A stretch of DNA of 9,955 nucleotides, from assembly GCA_945952175.1 (NCBI GenBank), contig CAMFHW010000113.1:1-9955 (forward strand), in the 5' to 3' direction. How positions within the stretch are numbered: position 1 is the first letter of the stretch; each line of letters starts with the position of its first letter. The notes below the pieces were generated by a model. The model was not told the DNA's origin, did no database searches, and saw only the letters and a program-made list of their open reading frames with translations. Below, piece after piece: positions 1-6,763 of the stretch. Source of the DNA: an uncultured Phenylobacterium sp. Its GTDB lineage: Bacteria; Pseudomonadota; Alphaproteobacteria; Caulobacterales; Caulobacteraceae. The translations under genes and the position numbers were made by a program.

Positions 1-2
1 AT

Positions 3-689
3 CTGGGCGTGGGCACCGGGGCCATGGTCGAGGGTTTCGACGACCAATACTACGTCGGCCGGCGGCCGAACGGCATCTATGTCCCGCGCTTCCGCAACCT
101 CGGCGACAAGGCCACGGAGCGGAAGGACTATCTCCGCGGCTTCGGCTACCAGGGCGGCGCTGCCCGCCTGGGCTGGGACCGCGAGGCGGCCGGCTTCGGC
201 GCTGAGCGGAAGGCGGCGCTGAGCCAGCCCGGTCCGTGGGGCATCCGCCTGGGCGGCTTCGGCGAGATCCTGCCCTATGCCGACAACCGCGCGACGCTCA
301 ACCACGACCTGAAGGACAAGCACGGCCTGCCGACCCTGAAGCTCGACGTCTCGATCCGCGAGAACGAGATCGCCATGCGCAAGGACATGGCCGACGCCGC
401 GGCCGAGATGCTGGAGGCGGCGGGCTACAAGGGCGTGCAGAAGTACGCCACCGGCGACTATGGGCCGGGCCTCGGCATCCACGAGATGGGGACGGCGCGC
501 ATGGGCCGCGATCCCAAGACTTCGGTGCTGAACGCCCACAACCAGATGTGGGAATGCAAGAACGTCTTCATCACCGATGGCGCCGCCATGGCCTCGGCGT
601 CCTGCGTGAACCCGTCCCTGACCTATATGGCGCTGACCGCGCGAGCCGCCGCCTTCGCCGTGGCCGCGGGCAAGAAAGGGGAGCTCTGA
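3..689 (+). CDS. GMC family oxidoreductase, flavoprotein subunit (C-terminal part, 5' end outside window)
   Basis: This is the C-terminal part of a FAD-dependent glucose-methanol-choline family dehydrogenase; the reading frame is open to the left edge, so the FAD-binding N-terminus is missing. Visible features are a HEMGTARMG motif with its His codon at 480-482 and a CVNPSLT motif with its Asn codon at 609-611. These fit the GMC C-terminal domain, whose conserved His/Asn pair serves catalysis. The next gene encodes a gluconate 2-dehydrogenase subunit 3 family protein 1 nt downstream. That pairing is typical of membrane or periplasmic dehydrogenases such as gluconate/fructose dehydrogenase, glucoside 3-dehydrogenase and the LacA protein needed for lactose use in Caulobacter. 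Because a DUF1080 gene follows, oxidation of glycosides at C3 is my preferred reading (inference). Electrons would go to a cytochrome c not seen here. The family call is firm; the substrate is not. Confidence 0.9.
   Translation: MGVGTGAMVEGFDDQYYVGRRPNGIYVPRFRNLGDKATERKDYLRGFGYQGGAARLGWDREAAGFGAERKAALSQPGPWGIRLGGFGEILPYADNRATLNHDLKDKHGLPTLKLDVSIRENEIAMRKDMADAAAEMLEAAGYKGVQKYATGDYGPGLGIHEMGTARMGRDPKTSVLNAHNQMWECKNVFITDGAAMASASCVNPSLTYMALTARAAAFAVAAGKKGEL
675..683 (+). promoter_or_regulatory. Ribosome binding site deciding the start of the small-subunit gene
   Basis: AAAGGGGAG lies 7 nt before the ATG at 691, inside the last codons of the GMC gene. It favours ATG 691 over the in-frame ATG at 706, which has no comparable site. 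Either start keeps the twin-arginine motif. Confidence 0.6.
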
Positions 690-690
690 G

Positions 691-1257
691 ATGCAGAGCG
701 AACCGATGACCAGCCGCCGGGGTGCGATGTTCGGCCTGACCGCCGGCGCGCTGGCGATCGCCTGGGCCGCGCCGGTGGTGGCCGCCGCGGCGACCCCGGT
801 CCTAGCCTGGACGCCCAAGGCGCTGAACGCCGACCAGGCGTTGGCGCTCTCCGCGGCCGCCGACCGGATCATGCCGCCCACCGACACCCCCGGCGCCGTG
901 GCCGCCGGCGTGCCGCAGTTCGTCGACCGCACGCTCGCCATCTGGAGCACGCCCGTCGACGTGCAGAAGGTGACCTCGGGCCTGAACCGCATGGACGCCG
1001 ACGCCCGCGCCGCCCATGGCAAGCCGTTCGCGGCCCTGGAGCCCGCGCAGCAGGACGCCATCCTTCAGGTCTATGTCGCAGAGACCAAGACCCAGGGCTG
1101 GGCCCACTTCTTCCCGGTGATCCGCGAGCTGGTGACATGGGGCTATTTCACGTCCGAGGCTGGCGCGAACCAGGCGCTCAAGTACTTGCCGGTGCCGGGA
1201 CCCTATCGGGGCTGCGTGCCGTTCAAGGAGATCGGTCGCGGCTGGGCATTGCTGTGA
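691..1257 (+). CDS. Gluconate 2-dehydrogenase subunit 3 family protein with Tat signal (dehydrogenase small subunit)
   Basis: The 188-residue product is the small subunit expected to pair with the GMC flavoprotein encoded just upstream. The N-terminus carries a twin-arginine signal: TSRRGAMFGL at residues 7-16, then a hydrophobic stretch rich in Ala to about residue 34. It should therefore be exported folded by the Tat system. In this enzyme class the flavoprotein commonly lacks its own signal and is carried across with this subunit as a hitch-hiker; the N-terminus of the flavoprotein is not visible here, so that part is family knowledge. Family-typical segments are ADRIMPPTDTPGA (57-69), GYFTSEAG (151-158) and YLPVPGPYRGC (165-175). 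The ATG at 691 has a strong AGGGGAG site. The stop at 1255-1257 overlaps the GTG start of the next gene, which indicates translational coupling. Confidence 0.88.
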   Translation: MQSEPMTSRRGAMFGLTAGALAIAWAAPVVAAAATPVLAWTPKALNADQALALSAAADRIMPPTDTPGAVAAGVPQFVDRTLAIWSTPVDVQKVTSGLNRMDADARAAHGKPFAALEPAQQDAILQVYVAETKTQGWAHFFPVIRELVTWGYFTSEAGANQALKYLPVPGPYRGCVPFKEIGRGWALL

Positions 1258-2054
1258 GGCGCGCCGCCATCGTGGTCGCCGGGCTCGCGCTCCTGGGCGC
1301 GGCGCCGGCTGAGGCCGAGGGCCATTGGCGTTCGATCTTCAACGGCCGCGATCTCTCCGGCTGGACGCCCAAGGTGAACCACCGGCCGGCGGGCGAGAAC
1401 TGGAAAAACACCTTCGTCGTCAAGGACGGGGTGCTGCGGGTCTCCTATGCCGAGTACGGCCACTTCACCGACGAATACGCCCACCTGGTCTTCAACCGGA
1501 AGCTCAAGGCCTATCGGCTGCGGCTGGAATACCGTTTCGTCGGCGAGCCGACACCTGGCGCTCAGGGCTGGGCGGAACGCAATTCCGGCGTGATGATCCA
1601 TGGCCAGGCGGCCGGCGACATGGGGATCGACCAACCCTATCCGGTCTCGGTCGAAGCCCAGATCCTGGGCGGCAAGCCGGGCCAGACCCGGCCGACGGGC
1701 AATGTCTGCACCCCCGGCACGACCGTGACGATCGGCGGCAAGCCGATGGCCGAGCACTGCCGCAACTCCACCTCCAAGACCTATCAGGATGGCGAATGGG
1801 TGCGCTTCGAGGTCGAGGTGCACGGCGACTGCCTGGTGCGCCAGTACGTGAATGGCGAGCAGGTGATGGAATATGCCGACCTGCGTCTCGCGCCGGCCGA
1901 GTATGCCGGCTTCAAGATGGACACCGCCACCGTGGCCGGACAGGCGCTGCTGGCCCGAGGCGCCGCGCCGCTGGGCGAGGGCTACGTCTCGCTCCAGGGC
2001 GAAAGCACGCCCATCGAGTTCCGCAAGATCGAACTGATGGAGCTCAAGGATTGA
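1254..2054 (+). CDS. Secreted DUF1080 protein (3-keto-disaccharide hydrolase family)
   Basis: The reading frame is open further upstream, but the best start is GTG 1254. It overlaps the previous stop (GTGA) and gives a clean Sec signal peptide: MRR, a hydrophobic core, then APAEA with likely cleavage near residue 21. The mature protein begins with the DUF1080 hallmark SIFNGRDLSGW (27-37) and has NSGVMIHG (110-117), VEAQILGG (133-140), an internal VNGEQVMEY (199-207) and a C-terminal YVSLQGE...IEFRKIEL segment (244-261). Total length is 266 residues, usual for a single-domain member with a concanavalin-like beta-sandwich. Characterised relatives hydrolyse 3-keto-glycosides. Three Cys at 152, 169 and 193 might form a disulfide. 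Its place behind a GMC dehydrogenase and small subunit supports a role in cleaving the 3-keto product in the periplasm. The domain call is firm; the reaction is inferred. Confidence 0.87.
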   Translation: MRRAAIVVAGLALLGAAPAEAEGHWRSIFNGRDLSGWTPKVNHRPAGENWKNTFVVKDGVLRVSYAEYGHFTDEYAHLVFNRKLKAYRLRLEYRFVGEPTPGAQGWAERNSGVMIHGQAAGDMGIDQPYPVSVEAQILGGKPGQTRPTGNVCTPGTTVTIGGKPMAEHCRNSTSKTYQDGEWVRFEVEVHGDCLVRQYVNGEQVMEYADLRLAPAEYAGFKMDTATVAGQALLARGAAPLGEGYVSLQGESTPIEFRKIELMELKD

Positions 2055-3900
2055 GGTCGGCGGCTCGTTTGCAGTCGTAGGGCAGGCCGGGCTCGGTGCA
2101 GAAATCCGGCCAATGGCCCTGGCGCCAGTAGTCGACCAGCCCGAGGCGGCGCGCGAGCGGCATGAACCGCGGGTCGGCGCGGAAGCTTTTCATCGTGGGA
2201 TCGAACAGCAGGCCGGTATAGCCACCGGCGGTCAGGGCGCGGTCCACCTCGGCATAGGCGCCGTCGATGTCGCCCTGGCGTGCGAGCAGCAGCACGCGCC
2301 GGTCCGCCGGCTCACCGGCGCAGGAGGTCGGCAGGCCGCGGCGGGTCGGCGTGGTTGAGGCGGCGATCAGATAGTCCGAGACGCAGGCCGCCGCCCTCGG
2401 ATTGACCGCGCCTTGCGCGACCAGGGCGCGCACACGGGCGAGCGCGGGCTCGGGCGCCTGCCAGGTCGTCGCGATCCGCCAGGCCAGGCCCTGGGCCGTC
2501 TGCGGATCCAGCCGCCCGAGCTCGGCCAGACGCGCCTCCGCTTCGTCCAGGTCGCCGAGCTGAGCCTTGAGGATCACCCCGAACACCCGCGCCGGAATGA
2601 GGGTGCGTGGATCGGCCGAGTCCATCGCCTGCTCGGCGATCGCGAACGCTTCCCGGAGGCGCCCGACCTCGCGCAGCAGACCCACATAGCTCATTCGGCC
2701 GGGCCCCAGGTTTGGATCGACCTGGCGCGCCATCAGGTAGTTGCGTTCGCGCTCGGCCCACTGCCCGCCTGGGCGATAGCTGTTGGCGATGGCGAGGTAA
2801 GCCTTCGGCGTCCTGGGGTCGAGCGCCAGCGCCCGGGCCGCCGCGTCGCGTGCGCCCTGACGGAGCGCCTTGGCCTCCGCCGCGCCTGGATCCAGGTCGA
2901 GGGCCGTATTGGCCTGGGCGATGCCGTACAGCGCCTGGGCGACGGCGAGATCCGGCGCGGCGGCCACCAGCCGGCGGGCGGCGGCCAGCATCCGAGGGCC
3001 GTTGCCCTCGCGGGCAATGGCGTCGCAGGTGTTGAGATAGAGCGCGAATACGGTCGGGCTGAACGTGCGGCCGGAGCGTTTACGGTCCTCCAGGGCGCAG
3101 TCGAGCCCCGCCGCCACGCTGATCGCGGCCTGGTCGGCGAAACCCGTCGCGGCGTCGGCGGGCCGGGTCAGGCGCAGCGATCCCAGCGCCATGCCGGTCT
3201 TTCGGTCGAGCACCTGGGTCGAGACCACCAGGTCTCCGCCCTCGCGATCGACGGATCCGGCGATGCGCAGGTCGCCGCGGCCGCCTGGCCTTCCATTGTC
3301 CGGAAGAGTGTCGATGCCCGAGCGGGTGAGGACCCCGACCAGGGCGTCGTCCAGGCCGGCCGCCAGCCGCGCCAACTCCGGGTCGGACTGGCGCGCCTCG
3401 ATCCTGGCGATGGCGACGCGGCCGATCTGGCTCGGCGGCAGCCTGTCGCGCAGAAAAACCGCCCAATAGCCGAGCAGAACAACCACGAGCAGGGCCGCGA
3501 GCCCGACGCCGATCAGGGAAGCCGATGGGCCGCGCGCCAAGACGGGCCGGGGCGGGGCGGCCCCGGCCGCCTCGGTCGCCTGGAGGCGATAGCCGACCTT
3601 GGTCACGGTCTCGACGGAGAATGCGCCGGTCTCGGCGGCGAGTTGGCGCAGGACCGAGATCACGCGATTTATGGCGGCATCGCCGACCACGCGGCCGTCC
3701 CAGCATCGCAGCGTGAGTTCGTCCCGCCCGACGACGGCCCCGTCGGCGCCGGCCAGTGCGACCAGAACCTGCATCACTCGAGGCTCGAGCGTGCGACGAC
3801 CGCCGGGCCAGGCGACCTGGCGAGCGGCCGGTGTGACCTCCATCGCACCCAAGGCGAAGGGCGTCTCGCCGGCCAGCCGGATCGGCCGATCCTCACCCAT
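2044..3900 (-). CDS. Membrane-bound winged-helix transcriptional regulator with TPR-like periplasmic domain (CadC/ToxR-like)
   Basis: The 618-residue product has a cytoplasmic OmpR/CadC-type winged helix at about 17-107, including LEPRVMQVLVALA, RDELTLRCWDGRVVGDAAINRVISVLR (split here: 59-85) and TVTKVGYRL. One transmembrane helix follows at about 128-150, then a putative periplasmic part. Residues 155-270 resemble the TolB-N-like segment of such regulators, and about 300-565 form Ala/Leu-rich TPR-like helical repeats. The C-terminus holds DPRFMPLARRLGLVDYW and a Cys pair in WPDFC...PGLPYDC (601 and 610), which recurs in related proteins as I remember them. ATG 3900 was chosen because AGGGG lies 8 nt before it; the in-frame GTG at 3951 has no site. 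The gene is convergent with the DUF1080 gene (11-bp overlap) and divergent from the PEP-CTERM gene. Target genes and signal are unknown. Confidence 0.85.
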   Translation of the reverse strand: MGEDRPIRLAGETPFALGAMEVTPAARQVAWPGGRRTLEPRVMQVLVALAGADGAVVGRDELTLRCWDGRVVGDAAINRVISVLRQLAAETGAFSVETVTKVGYRLQATEAAGAAPPRPVLARGPSASLIGVGLAALLVVVLLGYWAVFLRDRLPPSQIGRVAIARIEARQSDPELARLAAGLDDALVGVLTRSGIDTLPDNGRPGGRGDLRIAGSVDREGGDLVVSTQVLDRKTGMALGSLRLTRPADAATGFADQAAISVAAGLDCALEDRKRSGRTFSPTVFALYLNTCDAIAREGNGPRMLAAARRLVAAAPDLAVAQALYGIAQANTALDLDPGAAEAKALRQGARDAAARALALDPRTPKAYLAIANSYRPGGQWAERERNYLMARQVDPNLGPGRMSYVGLLREVGRLREAFAIAEQAMDSADPRTLIPARVFGVILKAQLGDLDEAEARLAELGRLDPQTAQGLAWRIATTWQAPEPALARVRALVAQGAVNPRAAACVSDYLIAASTTPTRRGLPTSCAGEPADRRVLLLARQGDIDGAYAEVDRALTAGGYTGLLFDPTMKSFRADPRFMPLARRLGLVDYWRQGHWPDFCTEPGLPYDCKRAADLNP

Positions 3901-4053
3901 GGACGACGCCCCTGTGCCACCTCGACGACCGCATTGGGCCGAAAAGGCCACGCCATCACAAGATCATAAGCCGTTCATCACGTCGCCATTGTTGAGACCG
4001 GCGGGCATCGGTCGAGGCTCGGGACGTTCGCGTCATGCACATGGGAGTGACAC
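3901..4053. promoter_or_regulatory. Divergent intergenic region between regulator and PEP-CTERM genes
   Basis: This stretch should hold the promoters of both flanking genes. A TATGAT -10-like hexamer is read leftward near 3962-3967, and a TTGAGA -35-like hexamer is read rightward at 3992-3997. Neither has a convincing partner at the right spacing, so these are weak suggestions. No clear operator palindrome was found. Ribosome binding sites are AGGGG (complement of 3909-3913) for the regulator and GGGAG (4043-4047) for the PEP-CTERM gene. Confidence 0.3.
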
Positions 4054-4728
4054 ATGCGCCGTCTCCGCCTTTCCGCCCTGGCCCTGTCGGCCGCCCTCGC
4101 CGCAGGCCCAGCCTTGGCCACCACCGTGGCCGACCCGCTCGGCGACTTCCTCGCCACCTATTCTGGGCCCAAGGCCGGCGATCTCGACATCCTGAGCGCC
4201 AGCGCCTTCTTCGATGGCGCCAGCATCCATCTGACTTCGACCCTGGATGGAGCGGTGGGGACGACGGCCGGCGCCCTCTATGTCTGGGGCATCGACCGCG
4301 GCGGCGGCACGGCGCGGCTGGCCCTCGGCAGTCCCGCGGTGGGGGCTGGCGTCCTTTGGGACGCGGTCGCCGTGCTGTTCCCGAACGGGACCGCGCGGGT
4401 GGTGACCTTCCCGGCGGCGGGCCCGCCGACCATCACGCCGCTTTCGGGGGCGGTCGCCGTCGACGGCGACACCATCTCCGGGTTGATCCCGCTCTCGCTG
4501 CTGCCGTCGCGCGGCTTCGATCCGACAGACTACAGCTTCACCCTGTGGTCACGCCGGCGCGTCGACCCGGCGGTCGACGGAACCAATGCCGAGATCGCCG
4601 ACTTCGCGCCCGACCTGGGCGGCTTGCACGCCAGCGTGCCGGAGCCCGCGGCGTGGGCGACGATGATCCTCGGCTTCGGCCTGGTGGGCGCCGCGGCACG
4701 GGGCCGGCGGCGGCGCGCTCTGGCGTAA
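4054..4728 (+). CDS. Secreted PEPxxWA-CTERM sorting domain protein, function unknown
   Basis: The 224-residue protein starts with a Sec signal peptide (MRRLRLSALALSAALAAGPALA, split: core 7-20, cleavage near 22) and ends with a PEP-CTERM sorting signal. That signal comprises VPEPAAWATMILGFGLVG at about 194-211, then an Arg-rich cytoplasmic tail (RGRRRRALA). Proteins with this tail are recognised by an exosortase/archaeosortase-type transpeptidase, which cuts at the PEP motif; no such enzyme is in the window, so one is expected elsewhere in the genome. The body (about 25-190) has alternating beta-type stretches rich in Gly, Ala, Thr and Asp and contains no Cys. It looks like a small beta-sandwich, but I cannot assign a function. 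ATG 4054 has GGGAG 6 nt upstream. It is divergent from the membrane regulator, which could control it (inference). Confidence 0.85.
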   Translation: MRRLRLSALALSAALAAGPALATTVADPLGDFLATYSGPKAGDLDILSASAFFDGASIHLTSTLDGAVGTTAGALYVWGIDRGGGTARLALGSPAVGAGVLWDAVAVLFPNGTARVVTFPAAGPPTITPLSGAVAVDGDTISGLIPLSLLPSRGFDPTDYSFTLWSRRRVDPAVDGTNAEIADFAPDLGGLHASVPEPAAWATMILGFGLVGAAARGRRRRALA

Positions 4729-4892
4729 CCGGCGCGTTGCGTCGCACGCGTCGCCGCTTCCTTGCGCATCTCAACACCTTTTTCATCAAGGCCTAGCTTT
4801 GTCATTGCGCTGCAGCATTCGGGGCGGATAAGTCCGGAACTTGCAGTGGGGCGGTGCGTTGGCCGCCCGTGTCCTGTGATGGAGCAGTTTCC
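4729..4892. other. Intergenic gap between PEP-CTERM and small zinc-ribbon genes
   Basis: This 164-bp gap contains the least GC-rich patch between 4760 and 4800, including a short T run at 4779-4783. I found no hairpin followed by a T tract strong enough to call a terminator, and no complete promoter. It probably contains the promoter of the small downstream gene. Confidence 0.3.
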
Positions 4893-5105
4893 GTGTTGAT
4901 GACTCCGATGCGTACCTTCCCCAGCCTGTTCGTCGGCCGTCGGTCCCTCGTCGAGGCGATGGAGATCGATGCGGTGGAGGCCGGTGCGCAAGGAACCGCC
5001 TTCACCTGCGGCGCCTGCGATGCGGTGATCCTGACGGCGGAAAGCCGCGAAGCGGTGGCCGACGTGGTCGTGAAGTGCCGCTGCGGCGAGTACAATCAGC
5101 TCTGA
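4893..5105 (+). CDS. Small protein with C-terminal zinc-ribbon-like Cys motifs, function unknown
   Basis: I do not recognise this small protein (70 residues from GTG 4893). The C-terminal half has TCGACD followed about 20 residues later by KCRCGEYNQL at the very end: a CxxC and a CxC that could bind one zinc ion in a rubredoxin/zinc-ribbon-like fold. The N-terminal half (MRTFPSLFVGRRSLVEAMEIDAVEAG, split: 6-31) is short and without membrane segment. GTG 4893 is preferred because GGAG lies 8 nt before it; ATG 4899, ATG 4908 and an earlier GTG 4854 are alternatives. The stop is 1 nt from the stop of the convergent oxidoreductase gene. Paired Cys motifs and codon use like the neighbours favour a real gene, but it could be spurious. 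Confidence 0.6.
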   Translation: MLMTPMRTFPSLFVGRRSLVEAMEIDAVEAGAQGTAFTCGACDAVILTAESREAVADVVVKCRCGEYNQL

Positions 5106-5106
5106 A

Positions 5107-6075
5107 TCAGGCGGCCGGGCGGCCGGCCAGCTCGTAGATTTTGTCGATCACGGCCATGTTGCCGACGGCGTCCGCGCCGCCGGTCAACGGCGTCGCGCCC
5201 TGGGCCATGACTTCCACCACGTGGGCGAGTTGGGCGGCATAGGTCGAGAGGCCGTCCACCGGCTGTTCGATGGTCTTCCCGCCGATCACCGTCGTGAACC
5301 GGCAGCCGAGTTGGGGCGCCACGAAGTTCAGAATCTCCAGCCGGCCCTTGGAGCCCTCGAGGGTCAGGCGCGCGGCCGGCGTCTGGGCGTTCATTGCGCA
5401 GGCGATCTCGCCCTCGGCGCCCGACGGGAAGGCCAGCGCCGCGCTCATGGTGACGTCGACCCCATCCTCGAAGGTTCCAGTGGCCGCGCGCACTTGCGGC
5501 TCTTCGCCCAGCAGGGTGCGGATGGCATGGATCACATAAGAGCCCAGGTCCATCAGCGCGCCGCCGCCCAGGTCGGCGCGCCAGCGCAGCTCGTCGGGCG
5601 CGCGCCGGATCGGAGCCTCGAACAGGCAATGCGCCCTCTGGATCGCGCCTAGCTCGCCGGAACGGACCAGAGCCTCGGCTCGACGGATGACGTTGTGGTA
5701 GCGGTAGTGGAACGCCTCGATCAGCGGCCGGCCGGCCGCCTGCGCCGCCTCGACCATGGTCCGCGCCTCGGCGGCGTTCATCGCGAACGGCTTCTCGCAG
5801 AGCACCGCCTTGCCGGCCTCCAGGGCGGCTAGCGTCCACTCCAGATGGGCCGCGGGAGGGAGGGCGTTGTAGACGAGGTCGACGTCGTCGCGGTCGAGCA
5901 GATCGCCATAGTCGTCGCTGATGTGGGCGATACCGTGGGCCTTGGCGTATTCCGCCGCCCGGTGCGGGTCGCGGGCGGCGACGGCCAAGATGTCCACGTC
6001 ATCTCGCGCCGCGGCCGGCGTGATCACCGCCGTGGGCGCGATCCGCGAGGCGCCCAGAAGTCCGACCCTCAGCAT
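5107..6075 (-). CDS. Gfo/Idh/MocA family NAD(P)-dependent oxidoreductase
   Basis: The 322-residue protein opens with a Rossmann motif, RVGLLGASRIA (3-13), for NAD(P) binding. It has the family Lys motif CEKPFAMN (93-100), EAFHYRYH (120-127) and a C-terminal domain with GGGALMDLGSYVIH (170-183); His183 lies where the family has its catalytic His. Length is normal for the family. The EAFxYRxH and DLGxYxxH pattern is closest to the dihydrodiol dehydrogenase / xylose dehydrogenase-type members, so a sugar or cyclic diol substrate is plausible but unproven. ATG 6075 was chosen because it is preceded by GAGGAG at 6 nt and begins exactly at the Rossmann strand; the longer upstream frame lies inside the methyltransferase gene. 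It is probably co-transcribed with the methyltransferase (10-nt gap). Confidence 0.88.
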   Translation of the reverse strand: MLRVGLLGASRIAPTAVITPAAARDDVDILAVAARDPHRAAEYAKAHGIAHISDDYGDLLDRDDVDLVYNALPPAAHLEWTLAALEAGKAVLCEKPFAMNAAEARTMVEAAQAAGRPLIEAFHYRYHNVIRRAEALVRSGELGAIQRAHCLFEAPIRRAPDELRWRADLGGGALMDLGSYVIHAIRTLLGEEPQVRAATGTFEDGVDVTMSAALAFPSGAEGEIACAMNAQTPAARLTLEGSKGRLEILNFVAPQLGCRFTTVIGGKTIEQPVDGLSTYAAQLAHVVEVMAQGATPLTGGADAVGNMAVIDKIYELAGRPAA

Positions 6076-6080
6076 CGCGA

Positions 6081-6087
6081 TCTCCTC
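6081..6087 (-). promoter_or_regulatory. Ribosome binding site of the Gfo/Idh/MocA gene, overlapping the methyltransferase stop
   Basis: Read on the minus strand, TGAGGAGATCGCGATG joins the stop of the methyltransferase gene (TGA) with a GAGGAG site and the ATG at 6075. The overlap of stop and site points to coupled translation and fixes the start of the oxidoreductase. Confidence 0.65.
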
Positions 6088-6709
6088 AGGGGGCCAGGGC
6101 GGCGCCCCATTCGTTCCAACCCGCGATTCTGGGGGTACGCGGCACATACATCGTCTCGGTCCAGTCGAGACTAAAGCCCGCCTCGGCGATCGCCGAGGCG
6201 ATGGGCCGGGTCAGGTGGCAGCCTCCGGCGATGCGCTTCCAGACCGGCTCGACGCGGCGCTGCCACTTGGCGACGCCGGGATCCGGGGCGAGCCCGTGCT
6301 CGCAGAAGAGGAACCGACCGCCAGGCTTCAGCACCCGGCGCGCCTCGGCGAGCGCGGCGGCCGGCGTGTGGACGGAGCAGAGGGTGAAGGTGCAGACGAC
6401 GGTGTCGAAACTGGCGTCCGGGAAGGGCAGGGCCTCGGCCGTTCCGTCCTCGACCGCCACCTGAAGATTGGCGGGGCGCGGGGCGGCGAGCGCCAGGGCG
6501 CGGAGTTCGGCGGCGGGATCGACGCCGACCACCCGCTCGACCTGGCTGGTGTCGTAGAAGCCAAGATTCAGGCCCATGCCGATGCCGAGCTCCAGCACCT
6601 GGCCGCTCGCCTTGGGCACGACCTTGGCGCGTTGCCGCATCATCGGCGGCGACGAGCAGGCGCAGGTCAGCAGCTTGGGCAGAATGTAGCGGTCGTACAG
6701 ACCGGGCAC
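6086..6709 (-). CDS. Class I SAM-dependent methyltransferase
   Basis: The 207-residue protein is a Rossmann-fold methyltransferase of the Methyltransf_11 / UbiE-like type. SAM-binding motif I is VLELGIGMGLNLGFYD (38-53), followed by VVGVDPAAE (60-68), an acidic EDGTAEALPFPDASFD segment (87-102) and RRVLKPGGRFLFCEHG (124-139). The N-terminus YDRYILPKLLTCACSSPP with MRQRAKVVP is typical of a small-molecule or lipid methyltransferase group I have seen in many bacteria; the acceptor is unknown. GTG 6709 is the likely start: a strong GGAGGG sits 5 nt before it and the conserved region begins directly after. An in-frame GTG at 6739 has no such site. The gene lies 54 nt after the exporter gene and 10 nt before the oxidoreductase gene, all on the minus strand. 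Confidence 0.87.
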   Translation of the reverse strand: MPGLYDRYILPKLLTCACSSPPMMRQRAKVVPKASGQVLELGIGMGLNLGFYDTSQVERVVGVDPAAELRALALAAPRPANLQVAVEDGTAEALPFPDASFDTVVCTFTLCSVHTPAAALAEARRVLKPGGRFLFCEHGLAPDPGVAKWQRRVEPVWKRIAGGCHLTRPIASAIAEAGFSLDWTETMYVPRTPRIAGWNEWGAALAP

Positions 6710-6763
6710 GGCGTCCCTCCCCCAGGGTAAGGGCGCCACCTTCGCCCAAGGCGAGCCATTCGG

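Noticed and set aside
2413..3969. A 518-codon open frame on the plus strand opposite the regulator
   Set aside because: Antisense shadow in GC-rich DNA. The minus strand encodes a coherent winged-helix, membrane helix and TPR protein; this product has no recognisable motif.
4735..4760. GC-rich near-repeats after the PEP-CTERM gene as a terminator
   Set aside because: The ACGCGT and GCG/CGC pieces do not form a stable stem with a following T run.
5112..5125. Inverted repeat CGGCC-GGGC-GGCCG next to the convergent stops as a terminator
   Set aside because: Only 5 bp of stem, no T tract, and it lies in the last codons of the oxidoreductase where GC-rich Gly/Arg/Pro/Ala codons explain it.
5096..5839. 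A 247-codon minus-strand frame beside the Gfo/Idh/MocA gene
   Set aside because: Out-of-frame shadow of the oxidoreductase, with low-complexity Arg/Gly composition.
6076..6147. N-terminal extension of the Gfo/Idh/MocA protein from the longer open frame
   Set aside because: The added 24 residues lie within the methyltransferase gene, carry no family features, and the strong GAGGAG site fits ATG 6075.
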